Source: Pseudomonadota bacterium (lineage in GTDB: Bacteria > Pseudomonadota > Alphaproteobacteria > Caulobacterales > Caulobacteraceae). From it: a DNA stretch of 64,000 nucleotides. Under the pieces are notes generated by a model. The model saw only the letters and a list, made by a program, of their open reading frames with translations. It searched no databases and was not told the DNA's origin. Each line of letters opens with the position of its first letter. The stretch's first letter is position 1. Both the position numbers and the translations under genes were made by a program. The stretch is from contig JAEYAO010000025.1 of assembly GCA_023456105.1 (NCBI GenBank), positions 1-64,000 on the forward strand. Direction: 5' to 3'. Below, piece after piece: positions 41,699 through 49,154 of the stretch.

Positions 41699-42616
41699 AT
41701 GGCTTCCCCCAACACCTTCGCCGGCTCCCCCCTCGACCGCGCCGGCGACCTTCGCAACGATCCCGCCTGGCTGGCTGAGCAGGAGGCGAACCCGCAGGCG
41801 CGCGCGCTTGTGCTGTGGGAGGGCCGGCCGCTGCTGGGCGAGGACGGCGGCTTGGTGTGGCTGTCGTTGGCCCATGCGCGCGACATCGTTCCCGACCGCG
41901 ACGTGTTCCTGGGGCTGGACGGCGAGGCGCCGGTCTTCGCCGTCGAGATCGAGGGCTCGGCCGATCCAGCGGAGGGGCCGCTGAAGGGCGCGGGCGCCTT
42001 TTCCGACCTGCGTTCGGCCGCCGCCGTCCTGGCGGGCGCCGAGGCGGCCATGGCGGGCGCGGCCAAGAGCCTGTTCGACTGGCGTCGCCGTCACGGCTTC
42101 TGCGCCGCCTGCGGGATCGAGAGCCGCACCGCCGCCGGAGGCTGGAAGCGCAAATGTCCCGCCTGCGGGACCGAGCACTTTCCCCGCGTCGATCCGGTCG
42201 TCATCATGCTGCCGGTCTTCAACGGCGGCCCCGAGCCCCTGTGCTTGCTCGGCCGCCAGGCGTCCTGGCCGGCGGGCCGGATGTCCGCCCTGGCCGGCTT
42301 CCTGGAGCCCGGCGAAAGCATCGAGGAGGCCTGCGCCCGCGAGGTGGCTGAAGAAGCCGGCCTGCGCGTCACGGCCGCCCGCTACCACTCCAGCCAGCCC
42401 TGGCCCTTTCCGTCCCAGCTGATGATCGGCCTGATCGCCGAGGTCGACAGCGACCAGGCCCGCCCCGACCAGACCGAGCTGGAAGCCGTCGCCTGGCTGA
42501 CCCGAGACCAGGCTCGCGCGGTGCTGGCGGCGTCCCATCCCGACTACGCCGCGCCTCCGCCCTCCGCCATCGCGCACCGGCTGATCCACGCCTGGGTCGA
42601 GGGATTCGAGGCGTAA
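41699..42616 (+). CDS. nudC: NADH pyrophosphatase / NAD-cap decapping hydrolase NudC
   Basis: 305 residues from the ATG at 41699. The zinc ribbon has C135, C138, C153 and C156 (FCAACG, RKCPACG). The Nudix box occupies 200-222 (GFLEPGESIEEACAREVAEE). The motif SQPWPFPSQ (232-240) follows; this is the NADH-specific array of the NudC subfamily. It cleaves NADH to NMNH and AMP and can remove NAD caps from RNA. The in-frame sequence upstream of 41699 would run over the ffs gene and is rejected. It is followed by the palindromic repeat stretch. Confidence 0.95.
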   Translation: MASPNTFAGSPLDRAGDLRNDPAWLAEQEANPQARALVLWEGRPLLGEDGGLVWLSLAHARDIVPDRDVFLGLDGEAPVFAVEIEGSADPAEGPLKGAGAFSDLRSAAAVLAGAEAAMAGAAKSLFDWRRRHGFCAACGIESRTAAGGWKRKCPACGTEHFPRVDPVVIMLPVFNGGPEPLCLLGRQASWPAGRMSALAGFLEPGESIEEACAREVAEEAGLRVTAARYHSSQPWPFPSQLMIGLIAEVDSDQARPDQTELEAVAWLTRDQARAVLAASHPDYAAPPPSAIAHRLIHAWVEGFEA

Positions 42617-42630
42617 GCCGCGTACCCAAC

Positions 42631-42795
42631 TCTCCCTCCCCGTCCGGCGAGGGTGGCTGAGCCGCAGGCGAAGCCGGGTGGGGGCGGCCAGGCGACCCAT
42701 CGACGACCTGTCCGGCTTCAGGTCGGTGCGACCCTGCCGGGCCGCCCCCACCCGGTCGCTGACGCGACCACCCTCCCCGAACGGGGAGGGAGAGC
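42631..42795. repeat. Nested palindromic intergenic repeat (family B), copy 3
   Basis: The left arm CTCTCCCTCCCCGTCCGGCG...GGGTGGGGGCGGCC is mirrored by GGCCGCCCCCACCC...CGGGGAGGGAGAG at the right. Inner segments GACCTGTCCGGCTTCAGGTC form a further hairpin. The outer arms match closely, making this the cleanest copy of the family. It directly follows nudC and abuts the family A element. Confidence 0.75.
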
Positions 42796-42818
42796 CGATG
42801 CCCGCTCCCACTCTCCCC

Positions 42819-42913
42819 GTCACCCTCGGGCTTGTCCCGAGGGTCCAGACTCCCGGTCTTCGCCCGTTCGCACCGGGAGTCTGGATCCTCGCCACAAGGG
42901 CGAGGATGACGGG
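42819..42913. repeat. Nested palindromic intergenic repeat (family A), copy 2
   Basis: The left arm GTCACCCTCGGGCTTGTCCC followed by GAGGGTCCAGACTCCCGGT is an imperfect reverse complement of the right arm, ACCGGGAGTCTGGATCCTCG followed by CCACAAGGGCGAGGATGAC. Each arm has its own hairpin (CCCTCGGG/CCCGAGGG and CCTCGCC/GGCGAGG). The same layout occurs at 11146-11250. When translated it gives the Pro/Asp/Ser-Arg-rich pseudo-peptides often mis-annotated as small proteins. Confidence 0.75.
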
Positions 42914-43378
42914 AATAGAGGGCGAGACCGCGCATCAGCGGCGGCAAAGAATAGCCGGAACAACCACCTAGCTCTTCCTCGCCCCGACTTCCCCGCCTGA
43001 GTTCAATTCCGTGACACCCTGCATCCGTCTCGTCGCACTGGAGGGCTCGCCTGGCCTGCGACCTTGCGAGCGACGGGAGCGGATGGAGCGGGAGCGGCGG
43101 GGTCACACCCGTCGCGCTGGTCTCGGGCATGGCTCGGGGCCGAGAGGGTCGAGGGGGATACTCGGCCGGTCCAGGGAGGATGCTCGCAGCGTCTCCTGCC
43201 CGCCGCAGGCTTATGGGGTTAGGCGATAAGACCGCCACCATCCTCCGCCCCGAGCTTGCAGCCAATCATCCGCGCGGGGCGTCAGCTTTCGTCGAAACGG
43301 TACACAACTACTCACATCCGGGCGAAGGCCCGGCGCCCCGCCCGCCCTCCAACCGGATGCGAAACCGCATCCGGCGCT
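42914..43378. other. Gene-free stretch with potential RNA structure
   Basis: No convincing coding frame: frames here are Arg/Pro-rich and run into the palindromic repeats. Two perfect inverted repeats are visible: GCGACGGG/CCCGTCGC (43070-43077 with 43108-43115) and GGCCGAG/CTCGGCC (43138-43144 with 43161-43167). I could not match the stretch to 6S RNA, RNase P RNA or tmRNA. It may hold an unannotated small RNA, a degraded gene or only regulatory sequence for the flanking genes. Confidence 0.4.
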
Positions 43379-44116
43379 TCAGCCTGCCTGCACGGCCGCC
43401 AGCGCCCGCGCGGCCTCCAGATCCGCAGGATTGTCCACCGACAGCGGCGCTTCACCAATCACGCGCGCCCAGATCTGCAGGCCCATCTCCATGGCCCGCA
43501 ACTGCTCCAGCTTCTCGCGCGTCTCCAAGGGCGAAGGCGGCGCCGCGCAGAACCGCATCAGGGCCTCGCGCCGATAGCCATAGACCCCGACATGCCGCCA
43601 GACGGGTGCGTCGCCGAACAGGGTCGAGCGGGTGAAATACAGCGCCCGCCCCTGCCGCTCGCCCTCCGGCAGGGCCAGCACCGCCTTGACCACGTCGGGA
43701 TTGGTCCGGTCCGACGGATCGGCCTCGGCCGCGACCAGGGTGGCGATGTCGCAGGACGGCTCGGCCTGCAGCAGTTCGGCGCAGGCCAGGGCGAAGCCGG
43801 GATCGGCGAAGGGCATGTCGCCCTGCACATTGATCACCGCGTCGTGGCGGCCGTCCGGATCCAGCGCCTGCAGCGCAGCCCGGATGCGGTCCGATCCGCT
43901 GGGCAGGCCGGGATCGGTCAGGATGGCCCGACCGCCGGCCGCCTCCACCGCCTCCACGATCTCCGGATCGCCCGCCGCCACCGCCACCGGCAGGCCCGAG
44001 GCCGCGGCCTGCGCCCACGCCCGCACGATCATCGGCCGCCCGCCGATGTCGGCCAGCGGCTTGTTCGGCAGTCGCGTCGCGGCCATTCGGGCGGGGATAA
44101 GGATCAGGGGATTCAT
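43379..44116 (-). CDS. kdsB: 3-deoxy-manno-octulosonate cytidylyltransferase
   Basis: 245 residues from the ATG at 44116. The N-terminal nucleotide-binding segment LILIPARMAATRLPNKPLAD and IGGRPMIVRAWAQA is diagnostic. Later VVAAGDPEIVEAVEAAGG-type sequence (AVAAGDPEIVEAVEAAGGRA), the metal-site INVQGDMPF, and YGYRREALMRF also fit. It activates Kdo with CTP for lipid A inner-core synthesis. A nine-residue upstream extension is possible but begins before the conserved strand. Divergent from the cytochrome c gene. Confidence 0.96.
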   Translation of the reverse strand: MNPLILIPARMAATRLPNKPLADIGGRPMIVRAWAQAAASGLPVAVAAGDPEIVEAVEAAGGRAILTDPGLPSGSDRIRAALQALDPDGRHDAVINVQGDMPFADPGFALACAELLQAEPSCDIATLVAAEADPSDRTNPDVVKAVLALPEGERQGRALYFTRSTLFGDAPVWRHVGVYGYRREALMRFCAAPPSPLETREKLEQLRAMEMGLQIWARVIGEAPLSVDNPADLEAARALAAVQAG

Positions 44117-44264
44117 GGCCGGGCGCCTCGTCTTCGACGCCATGGCCTCGACATGGGCGCCGGCGCGGTTGCGAAGGTGGCGCTAGCGTGCCAGACACGC
44201 CTAAGCAACACGCGCGATCATCGTCTGTCGCGCGGGGCTCAAAGGGATGGGGTGCGGCCACGGC

Positions 44265-45032
44265 ATGAGCGGCGATCTGAAGTGGAATAAGATTTTCGGC
44301 GCAGGCCTGGGGACGGCCTTCGTCATCCTGCTCGTCCAGCAGGTGTCGGGCGCCATCTATCACACCGAGCCCCCTGAAAAGATGGGCTATTTCGTCGATG
44401 CGCCGGAAGAGGCCGCTGGCGGAGCCGAGGCCGAGCTGCCGCCGGACTGGGGCACGCTGCTGCCCGTCGCCGACGTCGCGGCCGGCGAGGCGGCCTTCGC
44501 CCGCTGCCAGGCCTGCCACAACATCCAGCAGGGCGGCGCCAACGGCATCGGCCCCAACCTGTTCGGCGTAGTCGGCGGCCCCGTCATGCATTCGGCGGGC
44601 TTTGCCTATTCGGACGCCATGGCCAAGCACAAGGCCGAGGCGCCGACCTGGGGCTATGACCAGCTCGACCAGTTCATCACCGCGCCGGGCCGCTATGTGC
44701 CGGGCACCAAGATGTCCTTTGCCGGCATCCGCGACACCCAGACGCGCATCAATTTGATCGCCTATCTGCGCTCGCAAGGGTCGGGCGGTTTCGCCGTTCC
44801 CGCGCCCGATCCGGCCCGTCAGCCGGGCGCGACCCCGGCCGAAGCCGCGGCCGCCGGCGACACGCCCGTCGCTCCCGGCGCCGGCGAAGCGGCCGCGCCG
44901 AACGGCGGTCAGGTTGGCGGCGCTCCGGACACGGGCGCTGCGGCCCAGCCGGAAAGCCAGACCTCCAACCCCGCGCCGTTGAGCTCGGAAGCCAACGCCA
45001 CGGGCCTGGGCCAGAACAGCCCGCAGCGCTGA
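44265..45032 (+). CDS. Membrane-anchored class I cytochrome c (CycM-like)
   Basis: 255 residues from the ATG at 44265. The N-terminal uncleaved anchor (KIFGAGLGTAFVILLVQQVS, ~9-28) is followed by a spacer and the haem domain: CQACH (81-85), GIGPNLFGVVGGPV and the axial Met in YVPGTKMSFAGI. After ~residue 170 there is a long Ala/Pro/Gly-rich low-complexity tail of ~80 residues with no domain. It probably carries electrons from the bc1 complex to terminal oxidase, as cytochrome c552/CycM does. An upstream in-frame ATG at 44247 adds six residues; I chose the ATG giving MSGDLKWNKIF, the usual family start. A strong terminator follows. Confidence 0.93.
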   Translation: MSGDLKWNKIFGAGLGTAFVILLVQQVSGAIYHTEPPEKMGYFVDAPEEAAGGAEAELPPDWGTLLPVADVAAGEAAFARCQACHNIQQGGANGIGPNLFGVVGGPVMHSAGFAYSDAMAKHKAEAPTWGYDQLDQFITAPGRYVPGTKMSFAGIRDTQTRINLIAYLRSQGSGGFAVPAPDPARQPGATPAEAAAAGDTPVAPGAGEAAAPNGGQVGGAPDTGAAAQPESQTSNPAPLSSEANATGLGQNSPQR

Positions 45033-45054
45033 GGCGCCCAGGTCGGGAAAAATC

Positions 45055-45083
45055 AAGAGGCGGCTCTTCGGGGCCGCCTCTTT
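45055..45083 (+). terminator. Rho-independent terminator after the cytochrome c gene
   Basis: AAGAGGCGGC (45055-45064) pairs with GCCGCCTCTT (45073-45082), a perfect 10-bp stem with an 8-nt loop TCTTCGGG, and is followed by a short T run on the plus strand. Preceding AAAAATC on the opposite side may let it also act for the converging NlpC/P60 gene. Confidence 0.85.
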
Positions 45084-45087
45084 CGCA

Positions 45088-45984
45088 TCAGGGCAGTCGA
45101 CGAACGACCGGCGCCTCGAAACCGTCGGCGCGATAGCGGGCGTCGACCTCAGCCAGCGCCTCCGCCAGCACGACGCCGGCCCCGCTGCTGGCGTGAATTA
45201 CGGTCTGCGCGTCCAGCAGAATCGCCGCGTGTCCGCCCCATGGCGAAACGCCGTCCGAGCGCCACACCACCAGATCGCCGCGCCGGGCCTCGCTCATCTG
45301 CAGCGCGGCGCCCAGCTCGGCCTGATCAACAGCAAAGCGCGGGCCGGGAAGACCGGCCGCATACAACGCCTGCTGCACCAGACCACTGCAGTCGAGCCCC
45401 TCCGCCGTCCGACCGCCTAACCGGAACGGCGCGCCGACAAAACGCTCGGCGCTTGCGGCCAGGTCACGCTCGAACGCAGCGAAGTCGCAAAGATCGGCGA
45501 CCGCGACCCAGCCCAGACCTGCAACCTCGATCAGGCCGTCGCGGCGCCCCGCCCCGCGCACCAGGGCGTTCATCGGCAAGTTTGCAACCACCGCGCCGCC
45601 GGACGGACCTGAAAAGACGTCGGCGCTGGCGACCGCGACCCGGTGCGTCGGCGCCTCGGCCGGCGCCGCCAGCGTCCCGACCTGCACCCACCCGACCACG
45701 CCCGACCGCCGCGACCGACCCCAGGCCAGGGGTCCATGCCGCTCCAGCACGTCAAACAGCTCGCCGAACACTAGCTGGTCCACGACCTGCCCGTCCGGCC
45801 TGTCGCGGATGTCGACTGCCTGGGCGCCGCACGTCAGCGGCGTCGTCGCCGCATAGCGGTCTGCACGCACCAGCCCCTCCAGCGCCTGTTCGGCGAGGTC
45901 GGAGCGGGCCAGCAAGGCGCCCGGCGGCAAAAGGTCGAAGCGGTCGGTCAAGAACTCGCGGCCCAGAAAGGATTGAGCCGGCAT
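45088..45984 (-). CDS. NlpC/P60-family peptidoglycan peptidase with SH3-like domains
   Basis: 298 residues. Two SH3b-like segments occupy ~45-165 (VDIRDRPDGQVVDQLVFGEL, SGVVGWVQVGTL; then VFSGPSGGAVVANLPMNALV and GLGWVAVADL). The C-terminal catalytic domain has C199 in GLDCSGLVQQALYAAG, H252 in WGGHAAILLD and H264 in VIHASSGAG. It cleaves the D-Glu-diaminopimelate link of muropeptides. No signal peptide is seen, which suggests cytoplasmic recycling of imported muropeptides. It follows the M17 aminopeptidase gene on the same strand (26 bp apart), an arrangement consistent with shared peptide recycling. Confidence 0.93.
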   Translation of the reverse strand: MPAQSFLGREFLTDRFDLLPPGALLARSDLAEQALEGLVRADRYAATTPLTCGAQAVDIRDRPDGQVVDQLVFGELFDVLERHGPLAWGRSRRSGVVGWVQVGTLAAPAEAPTHRVAVASADVFSGPSGGAVVANLPMNALVRGAGRRDGLIEVAGLGWVAVADLCDFAAFERDLAASAERFVGAPFRLGGRTAEGLDCSGLVQQALYAAGLPGPRFAVDQAELGAALQMSEARRGDLVVWRSDGVSPWGGHAAILLDAQTVIHASSGAGVVLAEALAEVDARYRADGFEAPVVRRLP

Positions 45985-46010
45985 CCTGCGCCGCGAAGCC
46001 GAAGCGGCCG

Positions 46011-47420
46011 TTAACGCCCTTCGCTTTTTTCGCCTAAACGATCCTGCAGATAGCGGAAGCAGGCCCGGATCGCCTGCGCTTCGCCGCCTTCAGGCCAGCC
46101 GGGCCGGCCGCGCGGGTTCCAGGCGAAGATGTCCATGTGCGCCCAGGCCCCGGTCTCCGGCGCGAACTGCTGCAGGAACAGGGCGGCCGTGACCGAGCCC
46201 GCCTGCGCCCATCCCGCCGGATCGTTGCGCAGGTCGGCGATGTCGGCCTCCAGCGCCCCGCGATAGCCGCCCCACAGCGGCATCCGCCACAGGGGATCGC
46301 GCACCGCCGCCGCCGCCTGCAGCAGCCCCGCCGCCAGCGCCTCGTCATCGGCAAAGAGCGGCGGCAGCTCCGGTCCCAGCGCGATCCGCGCCGCGCCGGT
46401 CAGCGTGGCGAAGTCCAGCGTCAGGTCCGGCCGATGCTCGCCGGCTCGCGTCAGGGCGTCGGCGAGGATGAGCCGCCCCTCGGCGTCCGTATTGCCGACC
46501 TCGACCGTCAGCCCCTTTCGCGTCCGCAGGATGTCGCCGGGCCGGAAGCTGTCGGCCGAGACGGCGTTCTCAACCGCCGCCACGATCACCACCAACCGCA
46601 CGGGCAGATCGGCCTGCATGATCAGCCGGCCCAGCGCCAGGGCGTGCGCCGCCCCGCCCATGTCCTTTTTCATGTTGCGCATGCCGGCGGCCGGCTTGAT
46701 GTCCAGCCCGCCGGTGTCGAACACCACCCCCTTGCCCACCAGCGCCACCAGCGGCAGCTCGGTCTGCTCCAACTTCCAGCCGATCTCGATCAGGCGCGGC
46801 TGGCGGTGCGGCGCGGCGGCGCGGCCCACGGCGTGAACCGCCGGATAGTTCGCCTCCAGCAGGGCCTCGCCCTCGGTCACCGTGATCTCGGCGCGAGCCT
46901 CCTCCGCAATCTCGCGCGCCACCGTCTCGATCTGCAGCGGCCCCATATCGGCGGCCGGCGTGTCCACCATCTCTCGCGCCAGGGCGCAGGCGGCCGCGAT
47001 CCGCAGCACGGCCTCGACGTCCACGCCCTCCGGCGCCGCCAGCCGCGCCCGCCCCCGCTCGGGCCGCGCCTTGTAGCGGTCGAACAAATAGGACCCGAGC
47101 GCGAACGCCAGCGCCGCCTGCGCCGCCTCCTCGCCCTCCACGTTCTCCAGGCGCCAAACGCCGGCCGGCAGGCGCGCCGCCAAGGCGCGCGTCGACATCG
47201 GATCGAAGCGCTCGCCCGCGCCGAACAGCGCCTGCCCGACCCCGCCGTCCGCGCCCGGCGTCAGCAGCAGCTGTCCCGCCTTGCCGGTGAAATCCTGAGC
47301 GGCGGCCCAGGCCACGACGCCGTCCGGCAGCGCCTCGCCGGGCCGAACGATCCGAACGGCGCGGACGCCTTCGCCCGCCTCTGCGGCGGAGATCAGGACT
47401 GCGGCATGAACAGCGGACAT
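46011..47420 (-). CDS. M17 leucyl aminopeptidase family protein
   Basis: 469 residues from the ATG at 47420. The C-terminal catalytic domain carries GKGVVFDTGGLDIKPAAGMR (metal Lys/Asp), MKKDMGGAAHALALG, and the signature NTDAEGRL (Asp, Glu and the catalytic Arg). The N-terminal macro-like domain is divergent. It removes N-terminal residues from peptides with two metal ions, usually as a hexamer. It is annotated as PepA-family rather than PepA itself because the N-terminus is distinct. Likely cotranscribed with the NlpC/P60 gene downstream. An upstream in-frame extension to 47639 overlaps the next gene's promoter region and is not used. Confidence 0.94.
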   Translation of the reverse strand: MSAVHAAVLISAAEAGEGVRAVRIVRPGEALPDGVVAWAAAQDFTGKAGQLLLTPGADGGVGQALFGAGERFDPMSTRALAARLPAGVWRLENVEGEEAAQAALAFALGSYLFDRYKARPERGRARLAAPEGVDVEAVLRIAAACALAREMVDTPAADMGPLQIETVAREIAEEARAEITVTEGEALLEANYPAVHAVGRAAAPHRQPRLIEIGWKLEQTELPLVALVGKGVVFDTGGLDIKPAAGMRNMKKDMGGAAHALALGRLIMQADLPVRLVVIVAAVENAVSADSFRPGDILRTRKGLTVEVGNTDAEGRLILADALTRAGEHRPDLTLDFATLTGAARIALGPELPPLFADDEALAAGLLQAAAAVRDPLWRMPLWGGYRGALEADIADLRNDPAGWAQAGSVTAALFLQQFAPETGAWAHMDIFAWNPRGRPGWPEGGEAQAIRACFRYLQDRLGEKSEGR

Positions 47421-47520
47421 GGGCGTGACCTCATTCGGGCGCGGGCGGCGCCAGTTAACCAAGAGTTGACGCGGACAGGCGACCCTTTGCGCCTCACCAA
47501 GGCTCGTCCGGACCTCTTCC

Positions 47521-48321
47521 ATGTCGCGCATGCCCGTCGTCATCGCAACCACTGCGGCCCTGCTCCTGGGCGTCGTGGGTCCGGCATCGGCCGCCGATCC
47601 CAACGCACCGGCCAAGGCGTCGCCCGAGGTCCGCGCCACCTATGACCGAATGGACGCCCTGTCGCGCTCAGTCTTCTGGGCCAACGAACAGCAGGTCGAT
47701 CCGAACGATCCCGTGGCGGGCGTGAAGCTGTCGCAGGCGCTGCGCGAAATGGGCAAGTATGATCAGGCGGCGCAGGCGGCCGAGGCGACGCTGACGGTAC
47801 AGCCGAACAACCTGGACGCCATGCTGGCGCTCGGCCGCGCGCACATCGCGCGGGGTCAGGCCTTCTACGGCGTCGCGCCGCTGGAGCGGGCGCGCGATGC
47901 CGCGCCGCGCGACTGGCGGCCGCTGTCGCTGCTGGGCGTGGCCTATCAGCAGGTCCGCCGCTTCGACGACGCCCGCGCCGCCTGGAACCAGGCCCTGACC
48001 CTGTCGCCGAACAATCCCGACGTCCTGAGCAACGCCGCCATGGCCGCCATGGCCGAGGGTGATGCGGCCGGCGCCGAGGCTCTGCTGCGCCGCGCCGCCA
48101 ACCAGCCGACCGCCACCATCCAGGTGCGCCAGAACCTCGCCATCGCCCTGGGCCTTCAGGGCAAGACCGGCGAGGCCGAAGCCATCCTGCGCCGCGACCT
48201 GCCGCCGGAGCAGGCCGAGCGCAATCTGGCTTGGCTCAGGAACCGCGCGAACTCTGCCTCGGCGCAAGCCGCCGCCACAAGCCCGGACGCCGCCCGCACC
48301 TGGAGCTCGCTGGGGGGCTGA
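47521..48321 (+). CDS. Secreted tetratricopeptide repeat protein
   Basis: 266 residues with a cleavable signal peptide (VVIATTAALLLGVVGPASAA, cut after ~25). Residues ~65-235 contain four to five TPR units: AGVKLSQALREMGKYDQAAQ, LDAMLALGRAHIARGQAFYG, RPLSLLGVAYQQVRRFDDAR, and PDVLSNAAMAAMAEGDAAGA. It resembles the periplasmic TPR proteins associated with Tad/Flp pili (TadD-like), but no tad genes are nearby, so the role is not assigned. The start may be 47521 or the ATG three codons later. A prepilin peptidase is found 5 kb downstream. Confidence 0.85.
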   Translation: MSRMPVVIATTAALLLGVVGPASAADPNAPAKASPEVRATYDRMDALSRSVFWANEQQVDPNDPVAGVKLSQALREMGKYDQAAQAAEATLTVQPNNLDAMLALGRAHIARGQAFYGVAPLERARDAAPRDWRPLSLLGVAYQQVRRFDDARAAWNQALTLSPNNPDVLSNAAMAAMAEGDAAGAEALLRRAANQPTATIQVRQNLAIALGLQGKTGEAEAILRRDLPPEQAERNLAWLRNRANSASAQAAATSPDAARTWSSLGG

Positions 48322-48359
48322 CGCTTCCCGCGCCGCCGGCGCCGTCCTATCTTGCTCCC

Positions 48360-48815
48360 ATGATCGACGATCTCTACAGCGCCCGCATCCTGTCGCTGGC
48401 GGCCAATCTGCCGCACAGCGGGCGACTGCCGGCGCCTGACGGCACGGGCGAGCGGACAGCCAAGCTGTGCGGCTCCAAGGCCATCGTCGATGTGACGCTG
48501 GACGCGGACGGCCATATCGTCGACTTCGCCCAGGATGTGCGCGCCTGCGCGCTCGGCCAGGCGGCGGCCGGCGTGGTGGGCGAGCACGCCATCGGCGCCT
48601 CGCGCGACGAAATCGCCTCCGCCCGGGACGCCCTGCTGGCCATGCTGAAGTCCGGCGGCCAAGGTCCGGATGGCCGCTTCGAAGGTTTGCGCGTGCTCAA
48701 GCCCGTCGCCGACTATCCGGCCCGCCACGCCTCGACCGCCGTGGCCATCGAAGCAACGCTGGAGGCTGTGGATACGGCGCTTCTCGCCCGAACTCGTCTC
48801 GCCGGAGCGGCCTGA
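48360..48815 (+). CDS. IscU/SufU-like iron-sulfur scaffold family protein
   Basis: 151 residues from the ATG at 48360. IscU-like features are the N-terminal helix (MIDDLYSARILSLAANLPHS), C37 in AKLCGSKAIVDVTLDADGHI, and C63 in DVRACALGQAAAGVV. The third cluster cysteine expected near PxRxxC is missing: the sequence is PARHASTA (His123, Ser125). With two of three ligands, cluster assembly may differ or rely on the His. It lies just upstream of yidD and thrS in the same direction, as in related Caulobacterales, and no isc/suf genes adjoin. Confidence 0.85.
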   Translation: MIDDLYSARILSLAANLPHSGRLPAPDGTGERTAKLCGSKAIVDVTLDADGHIVDFAQDVRACALGQAAAGVVGEHAIGASRDEIASARDALLAMLKSGGQGPDGRFEGLRVLKPVADYPARHASTAVAIEATLEAVDTALLARTRLAGAA

Positions 48816-48902
48816 CAGAAGGCGTCTTGGTTGATCCCCCGGGCCTCACGGGGGATAAGCGCGGCGAACCGCAAGTCAGCTTGTCTCCGGCGAAGAGGCG
48901 CG

Positions 48903-49154
48903 ATGTCTCTCTATGAACGCGGCGTCCGCGCGGCCCACCGGGGCTACAAGCTGACGCTGTCCCCCTGGTTCGGCCAGTCGTGCCGCTTCCTTCCGACCTG
49001 CTCGGATTACGGGCGCGACGCCCTGATCCGGCATGGACCGGTCAAGGGGGGATGGCTCACCGCGCGCAGGCTCTGTAAATGCCACCCCTTCGGCGGCTCG
49101 GGCTACGACCCCGTTCCGCCCGCCCAGCATAGGGCTGAGAAGACGAAACCATGA
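48903..49154 (+). CDS. yidD: Membrane protein insertion efficiency factor YidD
   Basis: 83 residues from the ATG at 48903. The motif SPWFGQSCRFLPTCSDYGRD, then ALIRHGPVKGGWLTARRLCK and CHPFGGSGYDPVP, is the complete YidD signature with its three conserved cysteines. An amphipathic N-terminal helix (YERGVRAAHRGYKLTLS) attaches it to the membrane. It assists YidC-dependent insertion. The rnpA-yidC neighbourhood seen in other bacteria is absent; here it is coupled to thrS by a 4-nt ATGA overlap. Confidence 0.95.
   Translation: MSLYERGVRAAHRGYKLTLSPWFGQSCRFLPTCSDYGRDALIRHGPVKGGWLTARRLCKCHPFGGSGYDPVPPAQHRAEKTKP

Noticed and set aside
42369..43265. A long minus-strand frame across the palindromic repeats, including Arg/Ser/Pro peptides
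   Set aside because: It is a translation of family A and B repeats; peptides of this type recur as annotation artefacts.
42914..43378. 6S RNA, RNase P RNA or tmRNA in the gene-free stretch
   Set aside because: None of the diagnostic cores of these RNAs could be matched on either strand by eye.
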